A stretch of DNA of 64,000 nucleotides from Roseobacter sp045106495 (GCF_045106495.1 NZ_JBGCEQ010000019.1:1-64000); one strand, 5' to 3'. Numbered from the stretch's first letter, positions 44,872-54,309 are shown. The notes: a model not told the origin generated them from the sequence alone. Numbers and translations: made by a program.

Positions 44872-45615
44872 TCATAACCTGAATTGACTGATTTTACGAA
44901 TGTTCTTGCGCATCAAGGCGTGCACACCGCCGACGCCGTTGTTGCGTAAGGCTCGGTAATCTTCCGTACTTTTTCGAAGGATGCGCGACAGCGACCGATT
45001 GCTTTCTCCGCCGACGCGCATCTTGACCATCACCTGCGGGATATAGGCGGCCCGCAGATGTCCCGTCCAGAGCCAACGCAGCATTGCGTCATAATCCGCT
45101 GCGATCTGAAAGGACGTATCATAGTTGCCAAGCCGCTCCAGCATTGCGCTGCGGATGTAAAACGTTGGATGGGGTGGCATCCAGCCATGCCTTAAAAGAT
45201 CACGTTTGTAAGGTCCGGAAGTCCAGTGCCGAATGACCCGATCGACATCATGGGCCGCGACATATTGCAGGTCGCCGTAGACGCAATCGACTTGCGGATC
45301 TTCGAAGGTCTCCGCCACCTGCTGCACCACGGTGTCATTGGCAAAGACATCATCGGAATGCATCAGGCCAATCACATCACCGGTCGCGCGCTCTATGCCA
45401 CGGTTGATTGCATCATAGATGCCATCGTCCGGCATGCTGACAAGGTTGATCCTGGGGTTTCGCACAGAGTGGATGATTTCCAGCGTGCCATCGGTAGATC
45501 CGCCGTCCTGTATTACATGTTCGATATTCTGCCAGGACTGACCTTGAACAGAGGCCAAGGCCTCGGCCACGGTGGCCGCACGGTTGTAAACGGCTGTGAT
45601 AATGGATATTTTCAT
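44872..45615 (-). CDS. Glycosyltransferase family 2 (WcaE-like)
   Basis: This 247-residue GT-A enzyme has a typical start, MKISIITAVYNRAATVAEAL, then SVQGQSWQNIEHVIQDGGST and GTLEIIH. The DxD-like nucleotide-sugar/metal site is LMHSDDVFAND. GDLQYVAAHDVDRVIRHW and HPTFYIRSAMLERLGNYD are the WcaE-type acceptor-region motifs. It adds one sugar to the undecaprenyl-linked repeat unit on the cytoplasmic side. The donor cannot be read from sequence, but the neighbouring gmd/fcl genes make GDP-fucose a candidate. It sits 12 bases downstream of another GT2 gene. Confidence 0.88.
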   Translation of the reverse strand: MKISIITAVYNRAATVAEALASVQGQSWQNIEHVIQDGGSTDGTLEIIHSVRNPRINLVSMPDDGIYDAINRGIERATGDVIGLMHSDDVFANDTVVQQVAETFEDPQVDCVYGDLQYVAAHDVDRVIRHWTSGPYKRDLLRHGWMPPHPTFYIRSAMLERLGNYDTSFQIAADYDAMLRWLWTGHLRAAYIPQVMVKMRVGGESNRSLSRILRKSTEDYRALRNNGVGGVHALMRKNIRKISQFRL

Positions 45616-45627
45616 CTCAACATCAAT

Positions 45628-46542
45628 TTACTGAGACCGATTATCCATGAGGTTAATGCCCAGAACATTTCGGATCGCGGTGGTAACATCTGCATCATGT
45701 TTTTTCATGTAGGCTTTCACTTCGAAAAGCTTGAGATCCACGAGATATCTGTACCAAAACCCCTGAAGAACGTGAAAAGCGGTACCTTCCTTGCCATCCA
45801 AAAAGCCCAACCGGATGAAGTAGCGATAGAAAAAATAGACAAAGGCCCGCAGGCCGCCGGGAAGACGCACATAGAGTTTTTCCTTAAGCCAACGCTTGAG
45901 ACCGGCCTGTTGACCGCCGCCAAAATCGGCGATCGTTTCATGGGTCATGAAGCCGTATTCAAGGTTTAGCAAATCAACGACTTCACGCGCCGCATAGGAA
46001 TTGTGTTTATCGGTCCACCACGTCAGCGAATTGAGATTGTCATCAACGATTTCCCCGGCGAACCCCATCGTTTCACCTTCAACAAGGAGGTGCTCATCCA
46101 TCCATCTGTTTTCGCACCGACCATGGCCATATCTGAAAATCCGCAAGACACGGACGGGGAAAACACCCCCCCACCGAATGGGGCGGCCCAGGAATTTCAT
46201 ACGCCGAGAGACATAAACGCCTGTTTTATCTACCGGAGGCCCCGTCAAAAACGCTTTGATTTCCGAAGCCAGCCGCGGTGTGACCACCTCATCTGCATCC
46301 AGTCGCAACACCCATTGCGTGTCGGCAGGCAGCTGATCCAAGGCCCAGTTGAACTGGGTTGCATAGTTGACCCAAGGGTTTTCAAGCACCGTAGCGCCAG
46401 CGGTTTTTGCCAGCGTTACGGTCTGGTCCGTCGATCCACAATCCACGATAATGCAGCGGTCGGCTATGCCCGTCAGCGAGCGCAGCGCGCGCGCAATATG
46501 GCGTTCTTCGTTTTTGGTCAGAATGATGGCCGTCAACATCAT
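45628..46542 (-). CDS. Glycosyltransferase family 2 (WaaE/KdtX-like)
   Basis: This 304-residue GT-A enzyme starts MMLTAIILTKNEERHIARAL. Motifs include RCIIVDCGSTDQTVTLAKTA, NWALDQLPADTQWVLRLDAD (the D-x-D-E site RLDADEV) and RMKFLGRPIRWGGVFPVRVL. The C-terminal YFFYRYFIRLGFLDGKEG region is a membrane-associating amphipathic stretch. Similar enzymes (WaaE/LgtF-type) add glucose or related residues. The role here is a side or main-chain transferase of the EPS. It begins about 50 bases after the WcaF-like gene in the same operon. Confidence 0.87.
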   Translation of the reverse strand: MMLTAIILTKNEERHIARALRSLTGIADRCIIVDCGSTDQTVTLAKTAGATVLENPWVNYATQFNWALDQLPADTQWVLRLDADEVVTPRLASEIKAFLTGPPVDKTGVYVSRRMKFLGRPIRWGGVFPVRVLRIFRYGHGRCENRWMDEHLLVEGETMGFAGEIVDDNLNSLTWWTDKHNSYAAREVVDLLNLEYGFMTHETIADFGGGQQAGLKRWLKEKLYVRLPGGLRAFVYFFYRYFIRLGFLDGKEGTAFHVLQGFWYRYLVDLKLFEVKAYMKKHDADVTTAIRNVLGINLMDNRSQ

Positions 46543-46592
46543 GCGATCAACTTGTCTTTGCCCAACGGCGGTTTCCCCCGGCGCTTGTCATA

Positions 46593-47144
46593 TCATTGAT
46601 CGATTTCTCGGGCAGACAGCCGCCGGGCTGGATTGCCAGCATAGATACTCCACTTGTCCAAGTCGCGGGTCGCGACCGCGCGCGCTCCGAGGATTGCCCC
46701 GTCGCCAATGCAAATACCCGGCCCGACATACGCCTCGGCGCAAACCCAGGCCTGTTTTCCAATCGCGATGGGGGCAAAGATAAGTCCGCGCTTGAGGGTA
46801 TGCGTTTCGTGGCTGGCAGAACAAAGAAAACTGCGCTGACTGACGGTCGCGTAATCGCCAATGGTGATGGGCGCCACGTTGTAACAATCCACGCCATCTG
46901 CAAGGCAGGAAAAATCACCCATCTTAAGGTTCTTGGGTGACCAGATGCGGCAACTGGCATCGACCCTGCACCCGCGGCCGATGGTGGCCCCAAAGCAGCG
47001 CAATAAAAAGCGTCGCCACCCTTTGAAAAGTGGCCCCGGAGTTGTCCGGAAAAGTGTAACCCGCGCCAACACCCAGATCGCGCGCGCGGCCTTGTGACGT
47101 GTTCCGAAGTGGTCAACATACAGGCGTTTTGGTTGGTCATTCAT
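46593..47144 (-). CDS. WcaF-like sugar O-acetyltransferase
   Basis: This 183-residue left-handed beta-helix acetyltransferase resembles colanic-acid WcaF. After an N-terminal helical segment (RAIWVLARVTLFRTTPGPLF) come hexapeptide repeats: IGRGCRVDASCRIWSPKNLK, LADGVDCYNVAPITIGDYAT, IGKQAWVCAEAYVGPGICIG, DGAILGARAVATRDL. It ends with the typical YAGNPARRL. It would acetylate a sugar of the repeat unit using acetyl-CoA. The ATG at 47144 (MNDQPKRLYVDHFG) overlaps the stop of the FrhB-like gene by four bases and is preferred to the open frame from 47207. Confidence 0.9.
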   Translation of the reverse strand: MNDQPKRLYVDHFGTRHKAARAIWVLARVTLFRTTPGPLFKGWRRFLLRCFGATIGRGCRVDASCRIWSPKNLKMGDFSCLADGVDCYNVAPITIGDYATVSQRSFLCSASHETHTLKRGLIFAPIAIGKQAWVCAEAYVGPGICIGDGAILGARAVATRDLDKWSIYAGNPARRLSAREIDQ

Positions 47145-48535
47145 GACCGAACGCCGGACATCAAAGCTTGCAGCCTGATGGTCAGAACACGGAAAAAAGC
47201 GACACAAAGCTCCAGGCGGCGCAGGTGTTTGAATGTGCTTTTCATATCGCGATCATATATATAAAAGTCTTTTTTATCCAAAGCGTTACGGAAAGAGTGA
47301 CGCGATTTTTGGGAGGCATCCATTCGTAACTTGTATATCCGCGCGCGCAAGGCGTTGGGTTGGCTTATGTCTGGCAAGTTGCGTTTTACTGGGACCCACA
47401 GTCCAAGGGACTCGGCCAGATGCAAGCGATAGGCCAGCCCTTCGCGTCGTTGCCTAAACCCGCCTGCTTGCGCCTGTCGTGCTTCTTTTGCGGTCATTGG
47501 GTCGATCTTGATGCGGCCCTCCGCCGATGCGTTATCAATTATTGTACTTAGAGTTTCGTTGCGTGACACCACCATATTTTTGCCTTGCCAATCAAAGGCA
47601 TATCGAGGCAACCAAGCATCGCCAATTGTGAGGTCTGCGGTTTCTCCGACGACATCGTCACAGTAATTGCAAGCCTCCGGCATCATGGCTCCGAGATTGA
47701 ATTTGCCGCCGGTAATCGGGGCGGAATCATGTACGGAAGTGACACCCGTTTGCTTGTTTTCTATGCCAAAGAAGTATGCCTTAGCCGGGACGTTTTGAGA
47801 TTTGACCCGAAAGGTAATTGCGCCAATATCCTTCGGTTCAATGCCTGTTGCCCATCCCAGCGAGGTAGCCCAATGCGTGCTTTTGAGGTGTCCGCACACA
47901 AGGGCCATGGCAAAGACAATACGCTCGGCGACCACCTTGTCGGCGAGTTGCGCACGCCTTATGGCTTTGACCATGCAGGGGACACCGACAAACAGATATT
48001 TGCCAGGAACCTGCTTTACCTGCGCCAAAACCTGCGAGATTTCCACCACATGGTAGTGTGAATGGGCAGCACTGCGCACCTCATCAACGGTGCGGCTGAT
48101 TTGGTACCTGAAGAATGGGTCTTCGGCATGATCTCGTGCAACGGGACCGGCATGAATGACCCCATCCACCAGTCCCAGGCGCAGTAGTTCAACCGCGATC
48201 CACGATCCCATACCACCCGAACTGCCAGACTCTCGAAAGCCCTGCTCTTCAACGTGAGCGGCAAAGACATCGATGTGTTTGCCCAGATGTTCGTCTCTGT
48301 GCGGTGTTTGTTGAAGAAAACGGTCCGCTAACACATCTTCGTTTAGCTCAGGCGCCAGAAACGGGCAGATTTTTTCGACTTCGCTGTCGAGCGCGTCAAC
48401 ACCCTCGTCAAAATGAGGCTTATAGAAACCGTAATCATCAAGTTTCATTTCGCTGCCAACTGCAAAGGCGCACGCGCCGCACCCGACACACAGATCGTTG
48501 TCCAATACCGCACGCAAACCATTGCTCACGCGCAA
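47141..48535 (-). CDS. FrhB-like (coenzyme F420 hydrogenase beta-type) protein
   Basis: This 464-residue protein starts with a 4Fe-4S-like cysteine motif (LCVGCGACAFA). It continues with the FrhB/FdhB domains: FRESGSSGGMGSWIAVELLR, YLFVGVPCMVKAIRRAQ and ADLTIGDAW. The second cysteine region is EACNYCDDVVGE. The family includes flavin/Fe-S subunits of F420 enzymes, but a subset lies in polysaccharide loci beside pyruvyl transferases, as here, with unknown reaction. Its start overlaps the end of the pyruvyl transferase gene and its stop overlaps wcaF, so the three are tightly coupled. A redox or ketal-forming accessory role is possible but unproven. Confidence 0.88.
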   Translation of the reverse strand: MRVSNGLRAVLDNDLCVGCGACAFAVGSEMKLDDYGFYKPHFDEGVDALDSEVEKICPFLAPELNEDVLADRFLQQTPHRDEHLGKHIDVFAAHVEEQGFRESGSSGGMGSWIAVELLRLGLVDGVIHAGPVARDHAEDPFFRYQISRTVDEVRSAAHSHYHVVEISQVLAQVKQVPGKYLFVGVPCMVKAIRRAQLADKVVAERIVFAMALVCGHLKSTHWATSLGWATGIEPKDIGAITFRVKSQNVPAKAYFFGIENKQTGVTSVHDSAPITGGKFNLGAMMPEACNYCDDVVGETADLTIGDAWLPRYAFDWQGKNMVVSRNETLSTIIDNASAEGRIKIDPMTAKEARQAQAGGFRQRREGLAYRLHLAESLGLWVPVKRNLPDISQPNALRARIYKLRMDASQKSRHSFRNALDKKDFYIYDRDMKSTFKHLRRLELCVAFFRVLTIRLQALMSGVRS

Positions 48536-49710
48536 GTTCTCCGACTTGCTGGGGGCTTACCCGCTTCAAGACTACATGCGGCGAGTTGCTTTTGCAGGAA
48601 CTCGGCACCCGTTTGTCTGACCGCAGCAAGGCGCGTATTGACGGGTTCCCAGTCTATCGGGGTCGCAGCAAGCCGCCTGACTTGACCTGCGTCGCTACTG
48701 AGCACCATTCTGTCTTCGAGACCGGAAAGCTTCAGCAGATTTTGCGCCCTTGTGTTCAGGCTTCCCCGCTTGCCGGGCAAGGCCACGGCGATGAAAGGAC
48801 GGTTCAGAACGATACTCAGAGCAATTCCATGAAACGAATTGCTGATCACCATTTTGGACCGCGCTAACATTTGCAACCATTCAACCGGCCCAGGAGCGGC
48901 GCCTTCGCCGATGTCGCGCCAACGTTGCCGGCTGTTACGAGAGGAGATCAACGGGCCGCCGAGTTCAGATTGCACTGTTTCCGCGACATCGCGAATAGTC
49001 TCGTCTGTGCGTAGCGCATAGCAGAAAGTGCTGTCATCGCGGGTCAATGTGTCGGCAAGTAATGCATCAAACTGCCCAAGCAATATTGTGGGGTCCGGGA
49101 CCACCAAGGCGCCATTTGCACCCCCGCATGCGGTTTGGATGATGTCTAGCCCACTGTCTTCGCGAACCGCGATTGCATCCAGCTCCCCCAACATGTGGGC
49201 GAGTTGCGAATGGTATTTTGCTTCGATTGAGGCGCGCCCGAAACTGGGCGCATAGGCGACTTTCCGGGCGTGGTCGGTACCGGCGATACTCAGGAAGTAA
49301 ACAGGGTCAAGTCCCCGCTGGATCGAAGGGTTCCAAATCTGATCGGAACCACAGACCAAAAGCTTACAGTCCGCGACATCCTTTTGGAGTTCGGTGGCGG
49401 ACAGCCTCCGCGCACCGTTGACCCCCAGTTGATCACGTCGAAATGCATCAAAAGACGCCTTTTGACTGTGATCGCCGAACCATCGCCGCGCCAAATGGGA
49501 CTGTTTCATATAGAGGATCGTCGCGTTTTTGCGCCACAAGGCTGGGTTCCATGGTCGGTCCAAGGGGCCACCTTCTTCGACATAAGTCGGGTGATAGTTG
49601 ATGAAATCCGCCGTCACATTCTGGTCTTGGAACCACTTGCGCAAAGCATAGGCCTGATACAAGGCGCCGTAGTTGTCGCTGAAATGATATGTGAAAAGCC
49701 CAACTTTCAT
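48526..49710 (-). CDS. Polysaccharide pyruvyl transferase
   Basis: This 394-residue protein of the WcaK/CsaB/ExoV superfamily transfers pyruvate from phosphoenolpyruvate to a sugar, forming an acidic ketal. Motifs: MKVGLFTYHFSDNYGALYQA at the start, CGSDQIWNPSIQRGLDPVYF, APSFGRASIEAKYHSQLAHM, VPDPTILL, and the conserved C-terminal MVISNSFHGIALSIVLNRPF. It is co-translated with the FrhB-like gene (10-base overlap). Pyruvylation would add negative charge and calcium binding to the polymer. Confidence 0.93.
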   Translation of the reverse strand: MKVGLFTYHFSDNYGALYQAYALRKWFQDQNVTADFINYHPTYVEEGGPLDRPWNPALWRKNATILYMKQSHLARRWFGDHSQKASFDAFRRDQLGVNGARRLSATELQKDVADCKLLVCGSDQIWNPSIQRGLDPVYFLSIAGTDHARKVAYAPSFGRASIEAKYHSQLAHMLGELDAIAVREDSGLDIIQTACGGANGALVVPDPTILLGQFDALLADTLTRDDSTFCYALRTDETIRDVAETVQSELGGPLISSRNSRQRWRDIGEGAAPGPVEWLQMLARSKMVISNSFHGIALSIVLNRPFIAVALPGKRGSLNTRAQNLLKLSGLEDRMVLSSDAGQVRRLAATPIDWEPVNTRLAAVRQTGAEFLQKQLAACSLEAGKPPASRRTCA

Positions 49711-49770
49711 GGCGTGTTCGCGCGTGTCTCGCGGCGGGTTTTCAAGGTGTTGACGTTTTGATGCGCCATT

Positions 49771-50964
49771 TTAGTCCAGCCTGACCTGTGGCGGGGGAGG
49801 ACCGCCTTCCAGCAGCCAGCGATAGGATGCAATCATGTCGCCTGCGATCGCGGGCCATGAAAAATCACGCATCATCCAGGCACGCCCGCGCGCGCCCATG
49901 TTCTCTCGCGCTGCATCATCGAGATACATGGCGTTGTTGAGGGCTGCTGCCAGTTCGGAGACCTCTAGATCGATCCACCAACCGCAGCCATGGGTTTGTA
50001 GCCCAGCCCAGGGAGCGCCTTTGCTGCTGATGACAGGCACCGAGGCGGCCAGCGCTTCTGTAACTGAAACGGCAAAGTTTTCGCTGCGGCTTGGCAAGAC
50101 GAAGAGATCGGCCTGCGCATAGGTGTCCCATTTCTGTGATCCGAAGACTGGTTCTGATACTTTGACCCTTTTCAGATTTAATGCGTAGGCCAGTTTCTGC
50201 AGCTCTGCTTTATGTCCGACTTGATCCGGGCCAATCACTTGAAGTTGCCACTCAGGGTGGGCCTTTTCTATCTGCGCCCAAGCACGGATCAGCAGGTTCA
50301 GACCCTTATGGGGATGCAGACGCCCGAGAGACAGCACAGTTCGGGTTTGTCGGTTGCGATCCAGCGTGCGGGCAGGGCGGACATCAATGCCATTTGGAAT
50401 GATGGTGACTGGTTGGCCCAGGCCGTGGTTTCTAATCTCTTCATATTCTGAAATCGCGGTTGCATGGAACATCGACACACGATCAAGCGCTTTGTTTTGG
50501 CAGGCCAAAGCGAAGAGTTTCTTTCGCCCGCGAGATACCTGCATGGCCGTGGGGGAAAGCATGCCACGGGGAGCTACAGTCAAGGGTTTACCAGAGCGCT
50601 GAGCCGCTTGCGCAGCGTAGATAAGGGGCATTTGCCACAAGCCGTGCGCGTGCAGAACATCACTGTCACCCGCTTCAAGTGCGGCCCGAAGAGCGCGAGA
50701 CTTGCCGAGCTTTTGCAAGGCGGGAATTGCTGTCTTGTCCCTCTCGTACCGCAGGTCATGCCATGGTGCGTCGGTGGGCGCGACGGGTGCGCCGAGCGAG
50801 TGCAATGTCACGTCATGGCCCGCTTGCCCCTGGCTCAATGCCATGGCAGGGACAGTGTAAGAGGGCCCAGCAGCTTCCATCGCGATGCCACTGACCACAT
50901 GGGAAATTTTCAAACCCGTTTTCTTCATGGTTTGTGGATCAATCAGTGAATTTTGCATCAGCAA
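49771..50964 (-). CDS. Glycosyltransferase family 4/group 1
   Basis: This 397-residue GT-B enzyme has an N-terminal acceptor domain (LKISHVVSGIAMEAAGPSYT...SDVLHAHGLWQMPLIYAAQA) and a C-terminal donor domain (TIIPNGIDVRPART, VLSLGRLHPHKGLNLLIRAW). It carries the E-x7-E signature in SENFAVSVTEALAASVPVIS. The true start may be MKKTGLKISHV, 12 residues in (50928). It is separated by about 60 bases from the pyruvyl transferase gene and 95 from the upstream GT2 gene, all on the minus strand. Confidence 0.92.
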   Translation of the reverse strand: MLMQNSLIDPQTMKKTGLKISHVVSGIAMEAAGPSYTVPAMALSQGQAGHDVTLHSLGAPVAPTDAPWHDLRYERDKTAIPALQKLGKSRALRAALEAGDSDVLHAHGLWQMPLIYAAQAAQRSGKPLTVAPRGMLSPTAMQVSRGRKKLFALACQNKALDRVSMFHATAISEYEEIRNHGLGQPVTIIPNGIDVRPARTLDRNRQTRTVLSLGRLHPHKGLNLLIRAWAQIEKAHPEWQLQVIGPDQVGHKAELQKLAYALNLKRVKVSEPVFGSQKWDTYAQADLFVLPSRSENFAVSVTEALAASVPVISSKGAPWAGLQTHGCGWWIDLEVSELAAALNNAMYLDDAARENMGARGRAWMMRDFSWPAIAGDMIASYRWLLEGGPPPPQVRLD

Positions 50965-51059
50965 GGGGCGCTCACTCCACCTTCGTTTCTCGTCTGCGTA
51001 CGATCAGGCCAGGTTTCAAAGGGTTTTATCATACATCCGGCAAACTTCATGATGGGCTT

Positions 51060-51905
51060 TCAAGATACGGCGCGCGGTTTTGATTTTGGCGTCAGAAGCA
51101 CACGTGCGTAGGGTCGAACGAAGTAGAATGGCGCGAGCGGTCCGGCAAATTTCCTGCAGAAGTCCCAGTACATCTTAGGGGGTAATCCTTTTGGACCCAT
51201 TAATGCCCGCAACCGATTGCCCACTGGCGATGTCGCTGCGTAGAACCAGAATTTAGTAGTGTTTGCTTCGCCATTACATGTGGCATTTCGCAATATCATT
51301 GGCCGCTTACCCAGACGCGTTGCTTCAAGCCCGATGTACATGTCCAAGGCTTCCTGGCGGTAAAGACCTTGCGCTGGCAGGCGAAACTGCAAAAGCGCTT
51401 CACGGCTGATCAGTAAACAGTTCCCGTTGACCGTATCAGCATGGCAGACACCGTTCTCAAAGTCGTCATCTGTTGCTTTTCTGAACCTGAAGAACGGCAG
51501 TTTGAAGATTCCACCGTAAAGAAGCTTGTCGTCCCGATCCAACACGGTAGCGGAAACCACCCAGCTGCTATGTTGAGTCGCTGCTTTTACCATATGTGAC
51601 AGGCAGTGCGGGTCGAGTGTCAGATCATCGTTGAGCAGCCAAAGATGCGTAGCATCTGTTTGAAGAAAATGGTCGATGCCGAGCCGAACTGCGCCACTCC
51701 AGAACAAATTGCCATCGGAGCGGTGCACCTCGATTTCCGGGTGCGCTTTCTTTATCGCTTCGAATGTACCGTCTGTTGATCCATCATCGATCACGCATAC
51801 GGATAGATCCACGCCTTGCGGCCGCGAAATCTGAGCGAGCGAGGACAGCATTTTCAAGGTTGTATTTTTACGATTGTGTACTGGGATGACAGCAAATACC
51901 TTCAT
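51060..51905 (-). CDS. Glycosyltransferase family 2
   Basis: This 281-residue GT-A protein starts MKVFAVIPVHNRKNTTLKML, with VCVIDDGSTDGTFEAIKKAH, the metal-site-like LWLLNDDLTLDPHCLSHMVK and the WbbL-like segment NGNCLLISREALLQFRLPAQ. The end (WFYAATSPVGNRLRALMGPK) is a membrane-proximal basic region. It overlaps the wzy-like gene by four bases, so the two are co-translated. The family resembles rhamnosyl/fucosyl transferases, but donor specificity cannot be read. Confidence 0.88.
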   Translation of the reverse strand: MKVFAVIPVHNRKNTTLKMLSSLAQISRPQGVDLSVCVIDDGSTDGTFEAIKKAHPEIEVHRSDGNLFWSGAVRLGIDHFLQTDATHLWLLNDDLTLDPHCLSHMVKAATQHSSWVVSATVLDRDDKLLYGGIFKLPFFRFRKATDDDFENGVCHADTVNGNCLLISREALLQFRLPAQGLYRQEALDMYIGLEATRLGKRPMILRNATCNGEANTTKFWFYAATSPVGNRLRALMGPKGLPPKMYWDFCRKFAGPLAPFYFVRPYARVLLTPKSKPRAVS

Positions 51906-53257
51906 GAGAACGACCTCTGCGGTAAACTTGGAATTTGCTCATGTGCCACCACGGATGCCATGTAAGGCTGGCGCGTTCCTCGGCGGAGATATGCTGTGTG
52001 GCCCCATGCGATGCCAATCAGAGCCCACATGATCATGGAACTGGATTTGGGGTAGAGGCTCGCCTCAATGAAACACCCGCACATCACTGCCAATAAAACG
52101 CTGGCTTGCCGTTGCGCGCGGGTGTCGCGAGACCGTGCCGCCATTTTCAGCGTTTGCCAGATGGCCCCCAGAAACAACACACAATAAAATAAGGCGGGTA
52201 AAATCCCAAAGGCCAGAAAAACGCTCATTTGCGTGTTGTGAATGGCATATCCAAAGGTCTGGAGAAATTGCGTGTTGCCGCCGCCGAACCAAAAGTAGCC
52301 GTCTGAATGCGTAAAAAAGTAAGAAAACTGTTCAATCCGATTGTCGAAGGAAGATGCGCGCAGGCCAACCAGTAAGGTGAACCTTTCTTGAAGCCAGGTA
52401 AAAAGGCCAAAATAGGCAGCAGGTGCGACAAACACCGCGATGGCCGTTAAGTAGAGCGCTAGGGCTTTTAACCTGCCAGAGAGTGTTTTGCCGGGTAACC
52501 AAATCAAAACGGCCATCACAAGAGACGTGGTTGCCAGAGCGATCCACGTACTGCGGGAAACTGTGATCAAACCAGCAAACAACACGGCCAACACGAACAG
52601 CCACCGCCATTTCCCGCGCAATCCGATCATGGCGCTGGCCATTCCAAGCAGCAACAGGATGCCGTATTCGCCGCGCGCATGTACCAAACCGGTATAGCCC
52701 GTTTGGAGGATGCCGGACGTGGCGACCCCGCCGGACACACGCTCAAATTCCATAAGTGGAACCCAGCCGACCAAGTGCCCAAAGGCTATACTGATCGCAA
52801 GCGCAACACCGATCAAAACCGGCTTCGTCCATAAGGCTGGCCCGAACCTGTAACAAGCTATCGCGGTAAGCAGAGCAAACAGGACACTGGCCCCAAGACG
52901 GATTGCGGTGGTCAGGTTTCCGGACATGATGCCTGAAACCATAGCGGCGAGGGCCAGAGCGGCCGCACAAGACGCCAGTGAACGCAATTTACGCGGCACC
53001 CGGATCGGGCCCGCGATCAGAACCGAGCGAGCGATGATGGTGACAAAAAGCAGGGTGAGCAATATCTCTGATGGGTTCAGTTCAGCCGGTCCAAGAGGTA
53101 TGAAAAAGCTGGAAAGCGGCAAAGAGGCCAGTACGAGAAACAGCAAGACTGAGGTCACGCGGTATCCGGAATTTCTTGAAACACTCGTGTGATTGAATCC
53201 ATCAAGGTTGGGGATATTTTTATACGATGATCTCATATGTGTTAGAATTTGTTCCAT
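51902..53257 (-). CDS. Wzy-like polysaccharide polymerase
   Basis: This is a 451-residue polytopic membrane protein with about ten or more hydrophobic segments (VTSVLLFLVLASLPLSSFFI, LIGVALAISIAFGHLVGWVP, and others). Its large loop carries the O-antigen polymerase pattern (RASSFDNRIEQFSYFFTHSD...FWFGGGNTQFLQTFGYAIHN and QMSVFLAFGILPAL). It probably joins undecaprenyl-linked repeat units in the periplasm. Overlap with the GT2 gene shows co-translation. An internal ATG (MRSSYKNIPNLDG, 53233) is an alternative start. It is the second polymerase/ligase-like protein of the locus. Confidence 0.83.
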   Translation of the reverse strand: MEQILTHMRSSYKNIPNLDGFNHTSVSRNSGYRVTSVLLFLVLASLPLSSFFIPLGPAELNPSEILLTLLFVTIIARSVLIAGPIRVPRKLRSLASCAAALALAAMVSGIMSGNLTTAIRLGASVLFALLTAIACYRFGPALWTKPVLIGVALAISIAFGHLVGWVPLMEFERVSGGVATSGILQTGYTGLVHARGEYGILLLLGMASAMIGLRGKWRWLFVLAVLFAGLITVSRSTWIALATTSLVMAVLIWLPGKTLSGRLKALALYLTAIAVFVAPAAYFGLFTWLQERFTLLVGLRASSFDNRIEQFSYFFTHSDGYFWFGGGNTQFLQTFGYAIHNTQMSVFLAFGILPALFYCVLFLGAIWQTLKMAARSRDTRAQRQASVLLAVMCGCFIEASLYPKSSSMIMWALIGIAWGHTAYLRRGTRQPYMASVVAHEQIPSLPQRSFS

Positions 53258-53364
53258 TTGCGTGGATATAAGACAAACATAGTTGATTAATCGTCTACCT
53301 TCTTGGGTGCTAAGTTAGGTGTTTCCACTCTATCTTTAACGCGTCCGGACAGTTTCGCATTTCA

Positions 53365-54309
53365 TTAGTATAGCAAAGCCGATGGATCACCGGATCGTAC
53401 AGCTTGTCCTTGCAAGCGAACATAGAGTTCTGCCATGGCCAACTCAACGAATTCGCCGTAAAGAGCCGGAGATCGGCGCGTTTTTAAGGCGCGCAACTCG
53501 ACTGAAAGATCGGCTTTTCGGTATCCACAATGGGAGAGCGTTTCGGAGTCAATTTTTGCCAAAATCCGTTGCGCCAACCTGCGTCGCGCAGGCGCGTTCA
53601 GAACCGTCTTCCAACGGTCGAGAGATGATGTGTCTATACCGGTGCGATCGATGCCATTTTTGTCGCCTCCCGGGTAAAACACTTTGGAAAAATTGGCGGT
53701 TTGCGCTGCGTCCGGGTTCAGCCCAAGAAAGCGCATAATTTTCGCAAGCTCTTGATCAGGCGCGGCGACAAAAGCCTCATAGTTGAGGCAAAGCGCGCGG
53801 TTGCCGAGCCGCTTATGCGCCAGGCTCAGGTTCTGATAACCACTGGTGAGGTCAAATTCAGCGAACCGCAATCCGCGCGCCTTGTCATTGTTGTGCAGTA
53901 TCGTGGAAGCCATGACGCTGAGCGGATTGCGCCAGATGAAAATGAATTTTGATTGTGGGAAGGTATCGACGAGCGCATCGGCAATCAGATGATAGCGCGG
54001 TGTTTTGTCCAGAAAGTACTCGGCTCCGGTTTCAGAAAGATCATCATAGATGGATTGAGCCATGGTGGCGACGGCTTTGTAATAGTCGGATCGATTGTTC
54101 GGCAGGGCGTCAATGGTGCGGTTGAGCGCCTGAAAACAGCTACGTGAGCCGTATTCACTGGCGCTCCCCGATCCTTTCAAGGCGTGCAATGCGGGCAGTA
54201 ACAACCATGGTTCCGACGCGGAACTGATCTTAGGATGGCTCGCGAGAACCCGTTGCAAAAGTGTGGTGCCGCTTTTTGGCAAACCCATAAGGAACAAGGG
54301 GGCCGTCAT
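53365..54309 (-). CDS. Sulfotransferase family protein
   Basis: This 314-residue PAPS-dependent sulfotransferase has the N-terminal 5'-phosphosulfate loop MTAPLFLMGLPKSGTTLLQR. The 3'-phosphate loop is FPQSKFIFIWRNPLSVMAST. Conserved LDKTPRYHLIADALVDTFP and LCLNYEAFVAAPDQELAKIM follow. The ATG at 54309 overlaps the flippase stop by four bases (ATGA), so it is preferred over an open frame to 54381. Its place inside the EPS operon suggests it sulfates the polysaccharide or its repeat unit, a feature more typical of marine than terrestrial EPS. Confidence 0.88.
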   Translation of the reverse strand: MTAPLFLMGLPKSGTTLLQRVLASHPKISSASEPWLLLPALHALKGSGSASEYGSRSCFQALNRTIDALPNNRSDYYKAVATMAQSIYDDLSETGAEYFLDKTPRYHLIADALVDTFPQSKFIFIWRNPLSVMASTILHNNDKARGLRFAEFDLTSGYQNLSLAHKRLGNRALCLNYEAFVAAPDQELAKIMRFLGLNPDAAQTANFSKVFYPGGDKNGIDRTGIDTSSLDRWKTVLNAPARRRLAQRILAKIDSETLSHCGYRKADLSVELRALKTRRSPALYGEFVELAMAELYVRLQGQAVRSGDPSALLY

